The position numbers and the translations under genes are program-made. A model generated the notes under the pieces. The model was given only the letters and a program-made list of their open reading frames with translations, made no database searches and was not told the DNA's origin. Of a DNA stretch of 64,000 nt, positions 54,977 to 64,000 are shown piece after piece. Source of the DNA: Alteromonas sp. M12 (GTDB lineage: Bacteria; Pseudomonadota; Gammaproteobacteria; Enterobacterales; Alteromonadaceae); contig NZ_CP144164.1 of assembly GCF_037478005.1 (NCBI RefSeq), forward strand, positions 4,464,001-4,528,000. The letters are read 5' to 3'. Each line of letters begins with the position of its first letter. The stretch's first letter is position 1.

Positions 54977-56333
54977 AAGATTGCGAGGAGACTCTCTCCT
55001 CCTCGTGAACAGGATCTGGGATCAATAAACTCATCACAATGGCGATAACGCCGGCTGTGGTAATCGCAGAAGAAAATATATTTCGCAGCGCTTCAGGTAG
55101 TCCTTGAAGCGCATTTGGCTCCATTAACACCCCAAAGCCAGCGCCAAATGAAGTGGCCATAATCAGTGTTTTGCGTCTGTCGATAGGTTCACTTGCCAGA
55201 ATTTTAATACCGGCCACCGCAATAGTGGCAAACATCACTAAAGTCGCGCCGCCCAAAACAGGTTTAGGAATTGATTGCAATACACCTCCAATTACCGGAA
55301 ACAAACCTAACAACACCAAAATACCGGCGATATAAAACCCGACGTGTCGACTCGCCACTCCGGTTAGTTGGATTACCGCATTGTTTTGCCCAAAAGTGGT
55401 ATTTGGAAAGGTATTGAACACCGATGCCAATGCAGAATTAACCCCATCGGCCAGAATACCGCCTTTAATGCGCTTTAAGTATTGTTCACCTTTGATGGGC
55501 AAACCACAAAACAAGCTGTTAGCCGTCAAGTCACCAGAGCTTTCCAGCGCCGTCATCAGATAAATCAGCGCAACGGGTAAAAACACCTCCCAATCAAAAT
55601 TTAAACCGTATTTGAAAGGCACGGGTATGCTAAACAAAGGTTGTTCACCAATATGTTCCACCGAAACGATACCTAACCAGTAGGCCAGCAATGTTCCTAA
55701 TCCCATACCAACCATGATGGCTGATAACCTAACCCATGGGTTTGACGAGACATTGAGTACAATGATAGTCACCAGCACAAAAATTCCAATATATAAATTT
55801 TGCGTATCGCCAAAAGTGTCACTACCAAAACCACCTGCAAGGTCTGTCATGCCGACTTTAATTAAACTAAAGCCAATGGTTGTGATCACAATACCGGTGG
55901 TGAGAGGGGTAACAATACGCCTCACTTTGGTAATAAATTGACTAATAACAACTTCGATAAAGGCTCCGAGCAAACACACCCCAAAAATAGTCGATAATAC
56001 CTCCTCGTTGCTTCCCCCTTTGGCTTTGATTGCAAAGCCGGCTACTAAAATGGCACTAACAAAGGAAAAGCTTGTACCTTGTACAGCAATCAAGCCACTA
56101 CCAATAGGGCCTATAGTTTTAGCTTGGATAAAGGTAGCCACTCCTGATACAAATAACGCCATACTCAACAAATATGGCAACTCAGCCTGCAACCCTAGAG
56201 TTCCACCTATTATTAAGGTTGGCGTGATGATCCCCACAAAACACGCCAGAATATGCTGGGTTGCAGCGGTGATACTTTGCTTTTTAGAGGGAATATCGTT
56301 AAGCCCATAGAGCAGTTCAGAATTGGATTTCAT
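54975..56333 (-). CDS. NCS2-family nucleobase:cation symporter (xanthine/uracil permease)
   Basis: A 452-residue protein with about 12-14 membrane spans. The NCS2 signature motif is MTALESSGDLTANSLFCG (near 265); QGTSFSFVSAIL and NTFPNTTFGQNNAVIQLTGV are also typical. Family members import xanthine, uric acid or uracil. The C-terminal region (EALRNIFSSAITTAGVIAIV) fits the xanthine/urate branch. It is a single gene with a 424-base upstream region and converges on ggt. Confidence 0.87.
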   Translation of the reverse strand: MKSNSELLYGLNDIPSKKQSITAATQHILACFVGIITPTLIIGGTLGLQAELPYLLSMALFVSGVATFIQAKTIGPIGSGLIAVQGTSFSFVSAILVAGFAIKAKGGSNEEVLSTIFGVCLLGAFIEVVISQFITKVRRIVTPLTTGIVITTIGFSLIKVGMTDLAGGFGSDTFGDTQNLYIGIFVLVTIIVLNVSSNPWVRLSAIMVGMGLGTLLAYWLGIVSVEHIGEQPLFSIPVPFKYGLNFDWEVFLPVALIYLMTALESSGDLTANSLFCGLPIKGEQYLKRIKGGILADGVNSALASVFNTFPNTTFGQNNAVIQLTGVASRHVGFYIAGILVLLGLFPVIGGVLQSIPKPVLGGATLVMFATIAVAGIKILASEPIDRRKTLIMATSFGAGFGVLMEPNALQGLPEALRNIFSSAITTAGVIAIVMSLLIPDPVHEEERVSSQS

Positions 56334-56757
56334 TAATTTGCCTTAGGTCTGCCCGTAAATGAGAGTTAGAACTCGATGTCATTGAGTTTGATTTGTCATA
56401 GCCAAAACGAATGGGGTTGCGATGCAAGAAAATGACCAAAAGGTCAAGTTTTAAGAATTGTTAATTTTAAAGGCCTAGCAGCCAGATTAGGCTAATTGGA
56501 CTTATCCCAAGCATAAATGATTGCACTAAAATGATGCGCTATAAGCTGGAATAAAAATGCACTTGCTAATTTGATAGTCGGGGGGAAGTGTTGAATTTCG
56601 CCGCAAAACCAATTCCTAATAATGCAAAACGAGTAGTTTCAGGTATAGCTATGACTGGCGTATCTGTGTTCGTTAAGGGCAACTAGCCCAGTGGTAAGAA
56701 TAGATATGCGTCTTTGAATATTACTCCGCCAACACTAAGTGACTTTATGCTTTGATC
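56334..56757. other. Intergenic region without a recognised gene
   Basis: These 424 bases separate the NCS2 permease start from the flgT stop. A 31-codon frame starting with TTG after GGGGGAAG (56592-56684) is too short to call. No purine riboswitch or clear promoter is visible. Confidence 0.5.
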
Positions 56758-57939
56758 TTAGCGAGTTGGGCTGACCAGATCGAGTAAGTCGCCGTTTATC
56801 ACTTGGGCAGGATCATCATTACTCAATTCAGCGGTCAAACTGTCTAATTGCACGACTTTATATACACCTTGGTTAACCGCAGTCAAAGCCGCATGACTCA
56901 ATCCATTTGCGCTAACAGGTAAGCGTTTTTTATAGAGTAGGAATTTATCGCCTAACTTTAGTCCATTGTCTAAGCCCATATTGATGATCAATTTATGGTT
57001 ATTTGTTCCTACAATTTGCGCAAAGCTCTGCTCACACTGAAGTTTATTAGCAACATCCGACACCGCGCCATTGACAGTGTTAAGTACTGTACGGCCATAG
57101 TCACTGCGCCAAAACAAACTGTTATTGGTATCTACATTGTAGTCATCACTGTACTCCCAATCCGCTTCACTATGGTAAGACTCTTGGAATATAATCGTAT
57201 GCCGATAAACATCCAGTACATATACTTGAATCGTGAAATTGCGTCTTAAAGATACATCGTCTGAAAGCAATTCTTCTTTGACTTGTTCAAATAAACTGAT
57301 ATCGCGAATAAACCCAAACATGACAAACTGCCGTCCATATTCTTTGGACATATAAATGGCTTTGTTGGTTAATTCGTTAAGATGGATTTGGTCATAGGAG
57401 TTAACCCCAGTGAACGCCTTGTCAATCAGTCGTACCTTAGGACTGGTTTGTTCAGCACGCAATTGTTGCTCAATGCGTTTACTTATTTGCTTACCGATAT
57501 CAAAAATACCACCATGGCTAGCTTGCTGGGGTTTTAAGACTTGAAACTGGGTAAGCAACACCGAGCGGTTGTATCCATCATGGGGACAATTGAACATAGG
57601 TGAGAATTCGACTCTGACGATAACATTAAATACATCTTCATTCACAGATTCACTAAGCACTTCTACTCGCTGAATTTGGCCTTGGGTGGTAATCACCGAT
57701 TTACTGCTCACTAGTAGTCCATCTAACACCACATCTTCTGCAGAAACAAAACTGCCGTTTTTAAAAGATGCGTCTGCAACTGCATTTTTGATAGCTGTCA
57801 CTCTTACGTCGCTAACGTCAGCACCGTCTAATTTGACCGTCGCCTCACCTTGTTGCCACACAGCAAAGGCCCTAGGACAGAGCAGCAAAAGCACCAACAA
57901 GGTTGTGCAATTCAACATTTTCATCATAGTTATATTCAT
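56758..57939 (-). CDS. flgT: Flagellar assembly protein T (FlgT, H-ring)
   Basis: A 393-residue exported protein with a signal peptide (cut near RAFA/VWQ). It has the FlgT order: an N-terminal domain (AVWQQGEATVKLDGADVSDV, DASFKNGSFVSAEDVVLDG), a middle domain resembling TolB N-terminal folds (RSVLLTQFQVLKPQQASHGG, KAIYMSKEYGRQFVMFGFIR), and a C-terminal domain (IVGTNNHKLIINMGLDNGLK). FlgT forms the H-ring around the LP ring of sodium-driven Vibrio-type flagella. It starts seven bases after flgH. Several ATGs lie within the first eight codons and none has a clear ribosome site. Confidence 0.82.
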   Translation of the reverse strand: MNITMMKMLNCTTLLVLLLLCPRAFAVWQQGEATVKLDGADVSDVRVTAIKNAVADASFKNGSFVSAEDVVLDGLLVSSKSVITTQGQIQRVEVLSESVNEDVFNVIVRVEFSPMFNCPHDGYNRSVLLTQFQVLKPQQASHGGIFDIGKQISKRIEQQLRAEQTSPKVRLIDKAFTGVNSYDQIHLNELTNKAIYMSKEYGRQFVMFGFIRDISLFEQVKEELLSDDVSLRRNFTIQVYVLDVYRHTIIFQESYHSEADWEYSDDYNVDTNNSLFWRSDYGRTVLNTVNGAVSDVANKLQCEQSFAQIVGTNNHKLIINMGLDNGLKLGDKFLLYKKRLPVSANGLSHAALTAVNQGVYKVVQLDSLTAELSNDDPAQVINGDLLDLVSPTR

Positions 57940-57946
57940 TTTTCAG

Positions 57947-58690
57947 TTAATTGAAAATGCCAAATAATTTATTGATTACTGACTCTTCTTGATTGGAGTG
58001 CAATTCGCCTTTGCCACTGTACTCAATGCGTGAATTCCCCACTTTAGAGGAAATAATAGTATTTGAAGCATCAATATCGGCGGTTCGTATTTCACCGGAA
58101 AATCTGACGTATTCTTGCCCAGTGTTCAGCGTAATCCACTTCTCGCCGGCAACCACAAGATTATTATTGGGTAAGACTTCTTTTACATATACGGTAATAT
58201 CACCTTTCAAAGAATTAGATTGATTGGCTTCTGATGATGTATCGAACTCATTTTCTTCATTGTGTTCTATATTTAAGTCTGTTTCATCAATCTGGATAGG
58301 TCCAGCAGTAACATTCACAGGTCCTAACTCAAATCGACTACTTTTATCCCTTTGAAAATCGATGGATTTTTTTGACGTAGTTGACTCACTTAGTCGAACT
58401 AAAATCATGTCACCCACTTGGTATTTGCGGTGCAACTGATACAGGCTAGCGTCATCGTCTAGTTGAAAAAGTGATCCTGTGGGGACTGCTATAGATTCGA
58501 CCCCTTCCATGCGGATAGGTCTGTAACTGGGATCATTGGGCATGATCTCTTTGTCTTTTTGACTAATGGCTCTTTGACTAACTTTTGGATTGGTTGGCAG
58601 GTTTTCGACAACTTCTTCTTCTACGCTAGGTGTTTGTGAACATGAGCAAACAACAAAACAGAAAAAAGAGATAAAGTGATACTTTTTCAT
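57947..58690 (-). CDS. flgH: Flagellar L-ring protein FlgH
   Basis: About 247 residues with a lipoprotein signal (FFCFVVCSCSQ). FlgH core motifs are clear: GSLFQLDDDASLYQLHRKYQ, VGDMILVRLSESTTSKKS, VLPNNNLVVAGEKWITLNTG, EYVRFSGEIRTADIDASNTI and ARIEYSGKG-like RIEYSGKGELH. It builds the outer-membrane ring for the flagellar rod. It is longer in its first 80 residues than standard FlgH and lacks the rest of the rod/hook genes around it. The ATG at 58690 is preferred over an upstream TTG. A candidate sigma-54 promoter lies at 58747-58762. Confidence 0.9.
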   Translation of the reverse strand: MKKYHFISFFCFVVCSCSQTPSVEEEVVENLPTNPKVSQRAISQKDKEIMPNDPSYRPIRMEGVESIAVPTGSLFQLDDDASLYQLHRKYQVGDMILVRLSESTTSKKSIDFQRDKSSRFELGPVNVTAGPIQIDETDLNIEHNEENEFDTSSEANQSNSLKGDITVYVKEVLPNNNLVVAGEKWITLNTGQEYVRFSGEIRTADIDASNTIISSKVGNSRIEYSGKGELHSNQEESVINKLFGIFN

Positions 58691-58746
58691 ACTCAAATAT
58701 AACCTCAATTGCTATCTAAAGATAACAACATATTTATGATTAGAAT

Positions 58747-58762
58747 TGCCTCTCACATGCCA
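58747..58762 (-). promoter_or_regulatory. Candidate sigma-54 promoter for flgH-flgT
   Basis: On the minus strand TGGCATG-TGAG-AGGCA keeps GG at -24 and GC at -12 with the right spacing (consensus TGGCACG-N4-TTGCW). It lies about 57 bases before the flgH ATG. Weaker than the opposite promoter. Confidence 0.55.
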
Positions 58763-58851
58763 AATTCTGAGGTTATTTTACCGAAAAAATAAATCACTTT
58801 AGTACCTTTACTAAAACTTTACACTAGCGCTTTTAATGTAAATAGAATTTC

Positions 58852-58883
58852 AGCCAAGTTGTTTAAGTATATGATACTTGGCT
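58852..58883. promoter_or_regulatory. Inverted repeat just upstream of the plus-strand sigma-54 promoter
   Basis: Arms AGCCAAGT and ACTTGGCT (8 bp, 16-base spacer) end seven bases before TGGCACG. It may bind an enhancer-binding protein or another regulator shared by both divergent genes. Confidence 0.45.
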
Positions 58884-58890
58884 AAATTTT

Positions 58891-58906
58891 TGGCACGATT
58901 TTAGCC
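58891..58906 (+). promoter_or_regulatory. Strong candidate sigma-54 promoter for the unknown gene at 58963
   Basis: TGGCACG-ATTT-TAGCC matches the consensus TGGCACG-N4-TTGCW at all but two positions, including the invariant GG and GC. It lies about 57 bases before the ATG at 58963. Confidence 0.76.
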
Positions 58907-58962
58907 TATCAGCATCTACAAAACTCCATCCAAAATGCGTAAATTAAGAGTAGTCATTACCC

Positions 58963-59742
58963 ATGAATGTCATAGATACATTGCAAAATAACTTAGGTTT
59001 AGGCACCGCCGTTGAAACACCTTCTGCAAGTGAATCCTCAGCAAGCTCAGAAGGAATCAATCAGGTGTTTGGTGGTTTAATGTCACTGATGCAGCAAAAC
59101 GACAGTGATAACTCCACTGAAGAAAACGCCAACATGGATTCAGCAATTGACAGCATTCAGAAAAGTCTTTTTTCAGCTATTGGGTTAGATCAATTTACTG
59201 AAGACTCTTTATCTCAACTGACGTCACTAGATTCAATTGCGAACCTACAAACCTCTTTATTGAGTAGTCTCAGTGCCAACCTTTTCAGTAGTGCGACTGC
59301 CGCTATTTCTGCCGAGCCGGAAGTAAGCACCACTGACTTAAGCGCGTTAAATTCTGACACTACCTTGTTGGGTTCAATTCAAGATATTTCAAATTATGTA
59401 ATAGGTGAAGATGGCTTAGGCATGGATGATTTTTTTGATACTATTAACATTCTAAATCACATTCCTATTGTCTCTGATATTTACCAAAATACATACCATA
59501 CCAGTGTGGATCCGGTATCTGAATTATTGGGTGGATTTGTTTATGGGGGGCCCATAGGGGTGGCGTTTGCCGCTGCCGATATGGCGATTGAATCATTCTC
59601 CGGCAAATCCATCTATAACAATGTAACAGACTACATGTTTGAAGATGCCGACAAGGAAACGATAGAATCAACGGTTTCTCAGGTGACCAATACAATTGAA
59701 CAAGCGAATAAAGCGTATAGCTTTGTTTCTAGAAACTATTAG
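58963..59742 (+). CDS. Unrecognised protein next to flgH, probably RpoN-controlled
   Basis: A 259-residue protein I do not recognise. There is no signal peptide. Residues 1-130 are rich in Ser, Asn and acidic residues (SASESSASSEGINQV). The C-terminal half (about 140-259) is more ordered: DDFFDTINILNHIPIVSDIY, SELLGGFVYGGPIGVAFAA and a helical tail ending FVSRNY. GG-GGPIG followed by a small hydrophobic helix could interact with membrane. A strong sigma-54 promoter precedes it, and it is divergent from flgH-flgT, so a motility role (for example an unclassically exported flagellar factor) is a guess. The ribosome site is weak. Confidence 0.7.
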   Translation: MNVIDTLQNNLGLGTAVETPSASESSASSEGINQVFGGLMSLMQQNDSDNSTEENANMDSAIDSIQKSLFSAIGLDQFTEDSLSQLTSLDSIANLQTSLLSSLSANLFSSATAAISAEPEVSTTDLSALNSDTTLLGSIQDISNYVIGEDGLGMDDFFDTINILNHIPIVSDIYQNTYHTSVDPVSELLGGFVYGGPIGVAFAAADMAIESFSGKSIYNNVTDYMFEDADKETIESTVSQVTNTIEQANKAYSFVSRNY

Positions 59743-59769
59743 TAGGTAATAGGCCAAAAACACATGAAA

Positions 59770-59796
59770 TTAAGTGGCAAAATCACGCCCACTTAA
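59770..59796. terminator. Hairpin between the unknown gene and glpK
   Basis: Arms TTAAGTGG and CCACTTAA (8 bp, 11-base loop) between convergent genes. AATTTC follows on the minus strand. Confidence 0.5.
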
Positions 59797-59875
59797 GGAT
59801 AAAAAGCGATGAGCATGGGCAATTTATTGCCTGTCTAACAGCATTAAGATGGATCTGTGTGCAAGGGTTTAGCAT

Positions 59876-61360
59876 TCAATCACAGCGAATTCGATTCACC
59901 GCTTGTTGCCATAAAGAATAAGCATGGTCCCTTTCTTGTTTAGAGAACCTTGGCGTAAATGTGTGTTCGCATCGCCACTGTGCACTCAGTTCATCTAAAG
60001 ATTTGTAGATACCCGCTTGTAATCCGGCCAAATAGGCTGCTCCTAAAGCAGTGGTTTCAGTAATTTCAGGTCTATCCACCTCTGCTCCTAAGATGTCAGC
60101 TAAAAAACCCATCAACCAATCATTCTTAACCATTCCGCCGTCAACTCGAAGGTTGGTTGCACGGGCACCATCACTTTCCATGGCTTTTTGCAGATCTTTT
60201 GATTGATAACACACTGACTGTAAACCTGCTGCGACTATTTCATTAATACCTGTATCACGGGTTAAACCTAAAATAGCTCCGCGCGCATCAGGGTCCCAAT
60301 AAGGCGCACCCAAGCCAGTAAACGCCGGCACCAAAAATACACTATTGTTCGGACTGGCCATCTTCGCCAGCGATTCAGTTTCAGACGCCTCTTTGATTAG
60401 TTGCAAGCCATCGCGCAACCACTGAATCGTAGCGCCAGCCATGAAGATACTGCCTTCTAAAGCGTAAGTTGTTTCACCGTTTAACCGATAAGCGACCGTT
60501 GTTAATAGTCGATTATGAGATTTAAGCGGTGTTAAACCGGTATTCAACACCATGAAACAACCAGTGCCATAGGTTGTTTTTGCCATGCCCTTTTTAAAAC
60601 AAGTTTGTCCAAACAGCGCTGCCTGTTGATCCCCTGCAACTCCTTGAATAGGGATAGCTTTGCCCAGCAATGTAGGATTCGTTTTACCAAACTCGTCAGC
60701 GCTGTCTAATACTGTTGGCAAGATTGATTGCGGGATATCGAATGTTTTTAAAAGTTGTGGATCCCATTGTTGCTTATGAATATCGAACAACATAGTGCGA
60801 GAGGCATTGGTTGCGTCTGTGTAGTGGCAGCGTCCTTTGGTCAACCGCCAAATTAAGAATGTATCAACGGTGCCAAAAGCAAGTAAACCAGATTCAGCTT
60901 TTTCGCGCGCTCCTTCTACATTGTCCAATATCCATTTAATTTTAGTTGCGCAGAAGTAAGGGTCTAATAATAATCCCGTAGTGTCGGTGATATGCTCTAC
61001 TAGCTGGGAATCTTCACTGAACTGCTTGCAGATTGAGGAAGTTCGCCGGTCTTGCCACACTATTGCAGGATACAGGGTTTTTCCGGTTTTTTTATCCCAC
61101 ACTATTGTCGTTTCTCGTTGATTGGTTATACCAATAGAAACGACTTGAGAAACGTCAATCTGTGCTTCAACAATAACGTCTTTACAGGTTTTCAGGACGC
61201 TTTGCCAAATTTCTTCAGGATCATGCTCTACCCATCCATCATCAGGATAGGATTGACTAAACTCCTGTTGGGCAATAAAGCAAGGTTTGCCATCCAATGA
61301 AAATAAAATCGTCCTTGAACTGGTAGTTCCCTGATCGATAGCCAGAATATAGTTTTGCAC
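59876..61360 (-). CDS. glpK: Glycerol kinase
   Basis: About 494 residues of the FGGY kinase family. ATP-site motifs [15 protein letters not shown] (N-terminus), [12 protein letters not shown] and [12 protein letters not shown] are present, as are [25 protein letters not shown] [19 protein letters not shown] and [11 protein letters not shown]. It makes glycerol-3-phosphate. Start: a GTG at 61358-61360 has AAGGAG seven bases upstream and gives [12 protein letters not shown], the usual N-terminus. No glpF or glpD is beside it in the window. Confidence 0.93.
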   Translation of the reverse strand: MQNYILAIDQGTTSSRTILFSLDGKPCFIAQQEFSQSYPDDGWVEHDPEEIWQSVLKTCKDVIVEAQIDVSQVVSIGITNQRETTIVWDKKTGKTLYPAIVWQDRRTSSICKQFSEDSQLVEHITDTTGLLLDPYFCATKIKWILDNVEGAREKAESGLLAFGTVDTFLIWRLTKGRCHYTDATNASRTMLFDIHKQQWDPQLLKTFDIPQSILPTVLDSADEFGKTNPTLLGKAIPIQGVAGDQQAALFGQTCFKKGMAKTTYGTGCFMVLNTGLTPLKSHNRLLTTVAYRLNGETTYALEGSIFMAGATIQWLRDGLQLIKEASETESLAKMASPNNSVFLVPAFTGLGAPYWDPDARGAILGLTRDTGINEIVAAGLQSVCYQSKDLQKAMESDGARATNLRVDGGMVKNDWLMGFLADILGAEVDRPEITETTALGAAYLAGLQAGIYKSLDELSAQWRCEHTFTPRFSKQERDHAYSLWQQAVNRIRCD

Positions 61361-61931
61361 CGCGATTCTCCTTGGCAAAAATGGACATCGAAAAAGTACC
61401 CGATGAATGACAAACCTCTAATTTGTGCAGTCCATTAATTTTAGCGTTATAAAGTGCTTTAGCAACTTCATTGTATGCCATTTCAAAATTCAAATTGGTT
61501 GATTTGGCATACATGCCTGCACGCCAATGAAAGTAACTGCTACTCTACTCAGCTTAACGTGAATTAAATATATTATACGAAATGGACATAGCCAGATGGT
61601 ACGCATTGCTACTTAAAGCGCTAAGTTTCAGGTAGACTCCATCCACAAAATTGTTTACATAACAACGGTTTCCGATAACTAGGGCGATCATCTACAGCTC
61701 CATTTGCCTATTTTCAGCCGTACTAATGAACACCAATTTAGCGCAATCTTGCCAAGTTACGGTGGTGTACTCAATCCAGATAAATCGATAAAAGAAGCAA
61801 TTAAAAAGTCAGCGATTAACCATAGACATAGCTCAACGACCCGCTCTGCAAATTAAACAGGGTCTCTAGTCGAATGTCGCCAGTTTGCATAGTTCCTTAA
61901 CCTCAGTACATTCTTTAACAGGTGATTAAAA
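61361..61931. other. Intergenic region between glpK and leuC
   Basis: A stretch of 571 bases between divergent genes. It should hold both promoters. A weak dyad (GACCC...GGGTC, about 61840-61866) lies before leuC. An open frame on the minus strand (from 61514 into glpK) looks accidental. I see no leucine leader peptide or T-box. Confidence 0.4.
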
Positions 61932-63347
61932 GTGAGTAGTAAAACACTGTATGACAAAATTTGGGATAGCCACGTCGTTAAGCAAAATGAGGATGATACT
62001 TGCCTAATTTACATCGATCGCCATCTTGTTCAAGAAGTTAGCACGCCAGTTTCTTTTGCATCATTAAAGCAACGAGGTGCTAAATTACGCCAACCAGCAA
62101 AAGCATTGGCGATGGTAGATCACGTTTTACCAACCACAATACCTAGCAGCAACAACAGACAGCACATAGCAGATCCACAAGCAAAAGCGATGTTAATTGC
62201 GTTGGAAAATAACGTCGAAGATACAGGAATGCCCTACATTTCAGTAAACGATAAGCGTCAGGGGATTTTGCATATCGTGGGTCCTGAGCAAGGCTTTACA
62301 TTGCCTGGCACTACTTTGGTATGCGGTGACTCTCATACCGCAACTCATGGTGCATTTGGTAGCCTAGCATTTGGAATAGGCGCAAGTGAATGTGAAAAAG
62401 TGTTCGCTACTCAATGCCTAAACCAAGTGAAAGCAAAGACCATGCGTATTACCTTCAGCGGTGAATTACCATTGCATGTTACCGCTAAGGATATGGCGCT
62501 TGCGACTATCGCTAAGTTAGGAGTTTCCGGTGGAACAGGTTATGCCATTGAATACGCTGGTGATGTGATCCGAAAAATGAGCATGGAAGCGCGCATGACG
62601 CTTTGCAATATGACAATCGAAGCCGGCGCACGTGTTGGTATGGTCGCACCTGATGAAGTGACTTTTAACTATTTGCAAAATCGTCCTATGGCCCCCAAAG
62701 GCGACTTGTGGGATCAAGCAGTTAACTATTGGCGCACCTTACCCAGTGATAGCGATGCAATATTCGACGCTGAAATTGAGATCGACATTGATAACCTTGA
62801 ACCTTATGTCAGTTGGGGGACCAGCCCTGAACACACCATCTCAATTAGCCATAAAATTCCACAACTTGCTGATGCTAAAGACGACTCCACTGAGGCAAGT
62901 TGGAGAAAAGCCCTAGATTATATGGATATCAAAGCCAATGCTGAAATTAAAGGATTGAAGATAAACAAAGTCTTTATTGGTTCTTGTACTAATAGTCGGA
63001 TTGAAGACTTGCGCGCAGCGGCCAAGGTTATCATCGGAAAAAGCGTTGCCGAAAATGTGTTGGCAATTGTAGTCCCAGGCTCAGGTGAAGTAAAAGCTCA
63101 CGCGGAAGCTGAAGGCCTCGACCAAATTTTCATGGGCGCAGGTTTTGAATGGAGAGCTGCAGGCTGTTCCATGTGCGTGGCGATGAACAATGACCGACTA
63201 AAGCCGGGCGAGCGATGCGCTTCAACCTCAAATAGAAATTTTGAAGGACGCCAAGGCGTCGGCGGACGTACCCATTTAATGAGCCCAGCCATGGCAGCCG
63301 CCGCGGCAATTACGGGTGAAATAACAGACGTCCGTGAACTTATTTAA
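61932..63347 (+). CDS. leuC: 3-isopropylmalate dehydratase large subunit
   Basis: A 471-residue aconitase-family protein. The three 4Fe-4S Cys are visible in FIGSCTNSR (near 350) and AGCSMCVAM (near 410-413). CGDSHTATHGAFG and STSNRNFEGRQG are also typical. With LeuD it converts 2-isopropylmalate to 3-isopropylmalate in leucine synthesis. The start is GTG. Residues about 55-85 (MVDHVLPTTIPSSNNRQHIA) differ from the E. coli form, so a second, divergent LeuC-type enzyme is possible. leuA and leuB are not next to it. Confidence 0.92.
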   Translation: MSSKTLYDKIWDSHVVKQNEDDTCLIYIDRHLVQEVSTPVSFASLKQRGAKLRQPAKALAMVDHVLPTTIPSSNNRQHIADPQAKAMLIALENNVEDTGMPYISVNDKRQGILHIVGPEQGFTLPGTTLVCGDSHTATHGAFGSLAFGIGASECEKVFATQCLNQVKAKTMRITFSGELPLHVTAKDMALATIAKLGVSGGTGYAIEYAGDVIRKMSMEARMTLCNMTIEAGARVGMVAPDEVTFNYLQNRPMAPKGDLWDQAVNYWRTLPSDSDAIFDAEIEIDIDNLEPYVSWGTSPEHTISISHKIPQLADAKDDSTEASWRKALDYMDIKANAEIKGLKINKVFIGSCTNSRIEDLRAAAKVIIGKSVAENVLAIVVPGSGEVKAHAEAEGLDQIFMGAGFEWRAAGCSMCVAMNNDRLKPGERCASTSNRNFEGRQGVGGRTHLMSPAMAAAAAITGEITDVRELI

Positions 63348-63367
63348 TAGCATAGTAGAACTCAAAT

Positions 63368-63976
63368 ATGACAGGCTTTAAACAAATATCGGGAATCGCT
63401 GCGGCGTTGCCTGAAGACAACATAGACACCGACGTTATTTACCCTGGACGCTTCTTAACTCGTCTGAGCAAACAAGGGATGCATGAATGTTTATTTTATG
63501 ATCGAAGATTTGATAGTCAGGGCCAACCAAAAGCCGACTTCGTATTAAATCAGCAACAATTTTCTAAAACAAAGATTCTCATTGCCGGCAATAATTTTGG
63601 TTGTGGCTCAAGCAGAGAAACCGCTGTTTGGGCGCTTACAGACTATGGAATAAAGTGCGTTATCGCACAAAGTTTCGGTGAGATTTTTTATTCGAATTGT
63701 TTTAACAATATGTTATTACCCATAGTGTTATCAGAATCACAGATTAAAATATTGTTAGATAACGCAGCCCAAGCAAAACCTATCACTATCGACCTTGCGA
63801 CCCAGAGCATCGAAGTTGAGGGGAAGAGTAACATAACCTTTGAAATCGGCGCTGCACATAAGCAAATGTTGATCTCAGGTTTAGATGAAATATCCAGACA
63901 ACTGACAATGGACATAGACGATATAAGCGCATTCGAGAATAAACAAAGCCAAACGCAACCTTGGTTATGGAACTAA
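63368..63976 (+). CDS. leuD: 3-isopropylmalate dehydratase small subunit
   Basis: A 202-residue swivel-domain subunit. The motifs NIDTDVIYPGRFL (near residue 19) and AGNNFGCGSSRETAVWAL (near 75-92) mark LeuD, and FGEIFYSNCFNN follows. It starts 20 bases after leuC and forms the heterodimer with it. The window ends 24 bases after the stop codon. Confidence 0.93.
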   Translation: MTGFKQISGIAAALPEDNIDTDVIYPGRFLTRLSKQGMHECLFYDRRFDSQGQPKADFVLNQQQFSKTKILIAGNNFGCGSSRETAVWALTDYGIKCVIAQSFGEIFYSNCFNNMLLPIVLSESQIKILLDNAAQAKPITIDLATQSIEVEGKSNITFEIGAAHKQMLISGLDEISRQLTMDIDDISAFENKQSQTQPWLWN

Positions 63977-64000
63977 GGATTTTGCTTAACTGAAATCCAT

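Noticed and set aside
56592..56684. 31-codon frame with TTG start after GGGGGAAG
   Set aside because: Too short and without recognisable features; it could be a remnant but cannot be supported.
56334..56757. Purine riboswitch ahead of the NCS2 permease
   Set aside because: The conserved three-way junction sequences are not visible.
61257..61514. 85-codon minus-strand frame upstream of and into glpK
   Set aside because: More than a third overlaps glpK in another frame; the free part has no ribosome site or recognised motif.

Overview
The window looks like ordinary chromosome of a marine, heterotrophic gammaproteobacterium of the Alteromonadales (Paraglaciecola, Glaciecola or Alteromonas type). 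Base composition is moderately AT-rich. There are several TonB-dependent receptors, MSHA-like pilins, polar-flagellum genes (flgH, flgT) with RpoN-type promoters, and many periplasmic redox enzymes. I see no prophage, transposase, CRISPR array, tRNA or rRNA.

Left part (0-14.4 kb): a TonB-dependent receptor gene runs off the left edge, followed by six tandem 76-bp repeats and a cation-efflux gene. Next is a leftward five-gene sugar operon (Gfo/Idh oxidoreductase, TIM-barrel isomerase, MFS permease, Tat-exported small subunit, GMC flavoprotein), divergent from a PAS-AraC regulator. It resembles glucoside 3-dehydrogenase / 3-keto-glycoside pathways. An exported TIM-barrel protein, an M20 amidohydrolase, a MOSC-ferredoxin protein and nagK-nagA follow.

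Copper/redox block (14.5-20.3 kb, leftward): PCu(A)C copper chaperone, MbnP-like protein, MbnH-like di-heme protein, an outer-membrane barrel, then a RegB/RegA-like two-component pair. The promoter in front of PCu(A)C carries a dyad that fits the published RegA/PrrA consensus.

PQQ/lanthanide island (20.5-39.2 kb, perhaps to 51.5 kb): a PQQ alcohol dehydrogenase with the lanthanide-type Asp-x-Asp signature, a XoxJ-like protein, a PedF-like cytochrome c, a NosR-like flavin/Fe-S membrane protein, a four-gene ABC system of the PedA1A2BC type, a LuxR response regulator, a hybrid kinase paired with a FIST-domain (NosP-like) protein, a second ABC importer, and an aldehyde dehydrogenase. A porin, three TonB receptors (one with an acidic insert, one with a His/Asp/Glu-rich linker), NDH-2, two divergent pseudopilins and an EF-hand protein follow. 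A short motif (ACTTTAGT-like) recurs in four intergenic regions from 24.7 to 50.7 kb and may link these genes.

Right part (51.9-64 kb): NhaC-type antiporter with gamma-glutamyltransferase, an NCS2 purine/pyrimidine permease, flgH-flgT divergent from an unrecognised gene with candidate sigma-54 promoters on both sides, glpK, and leuC-leuD.

Functions are read from motifs and gene context only; no database search was possible.
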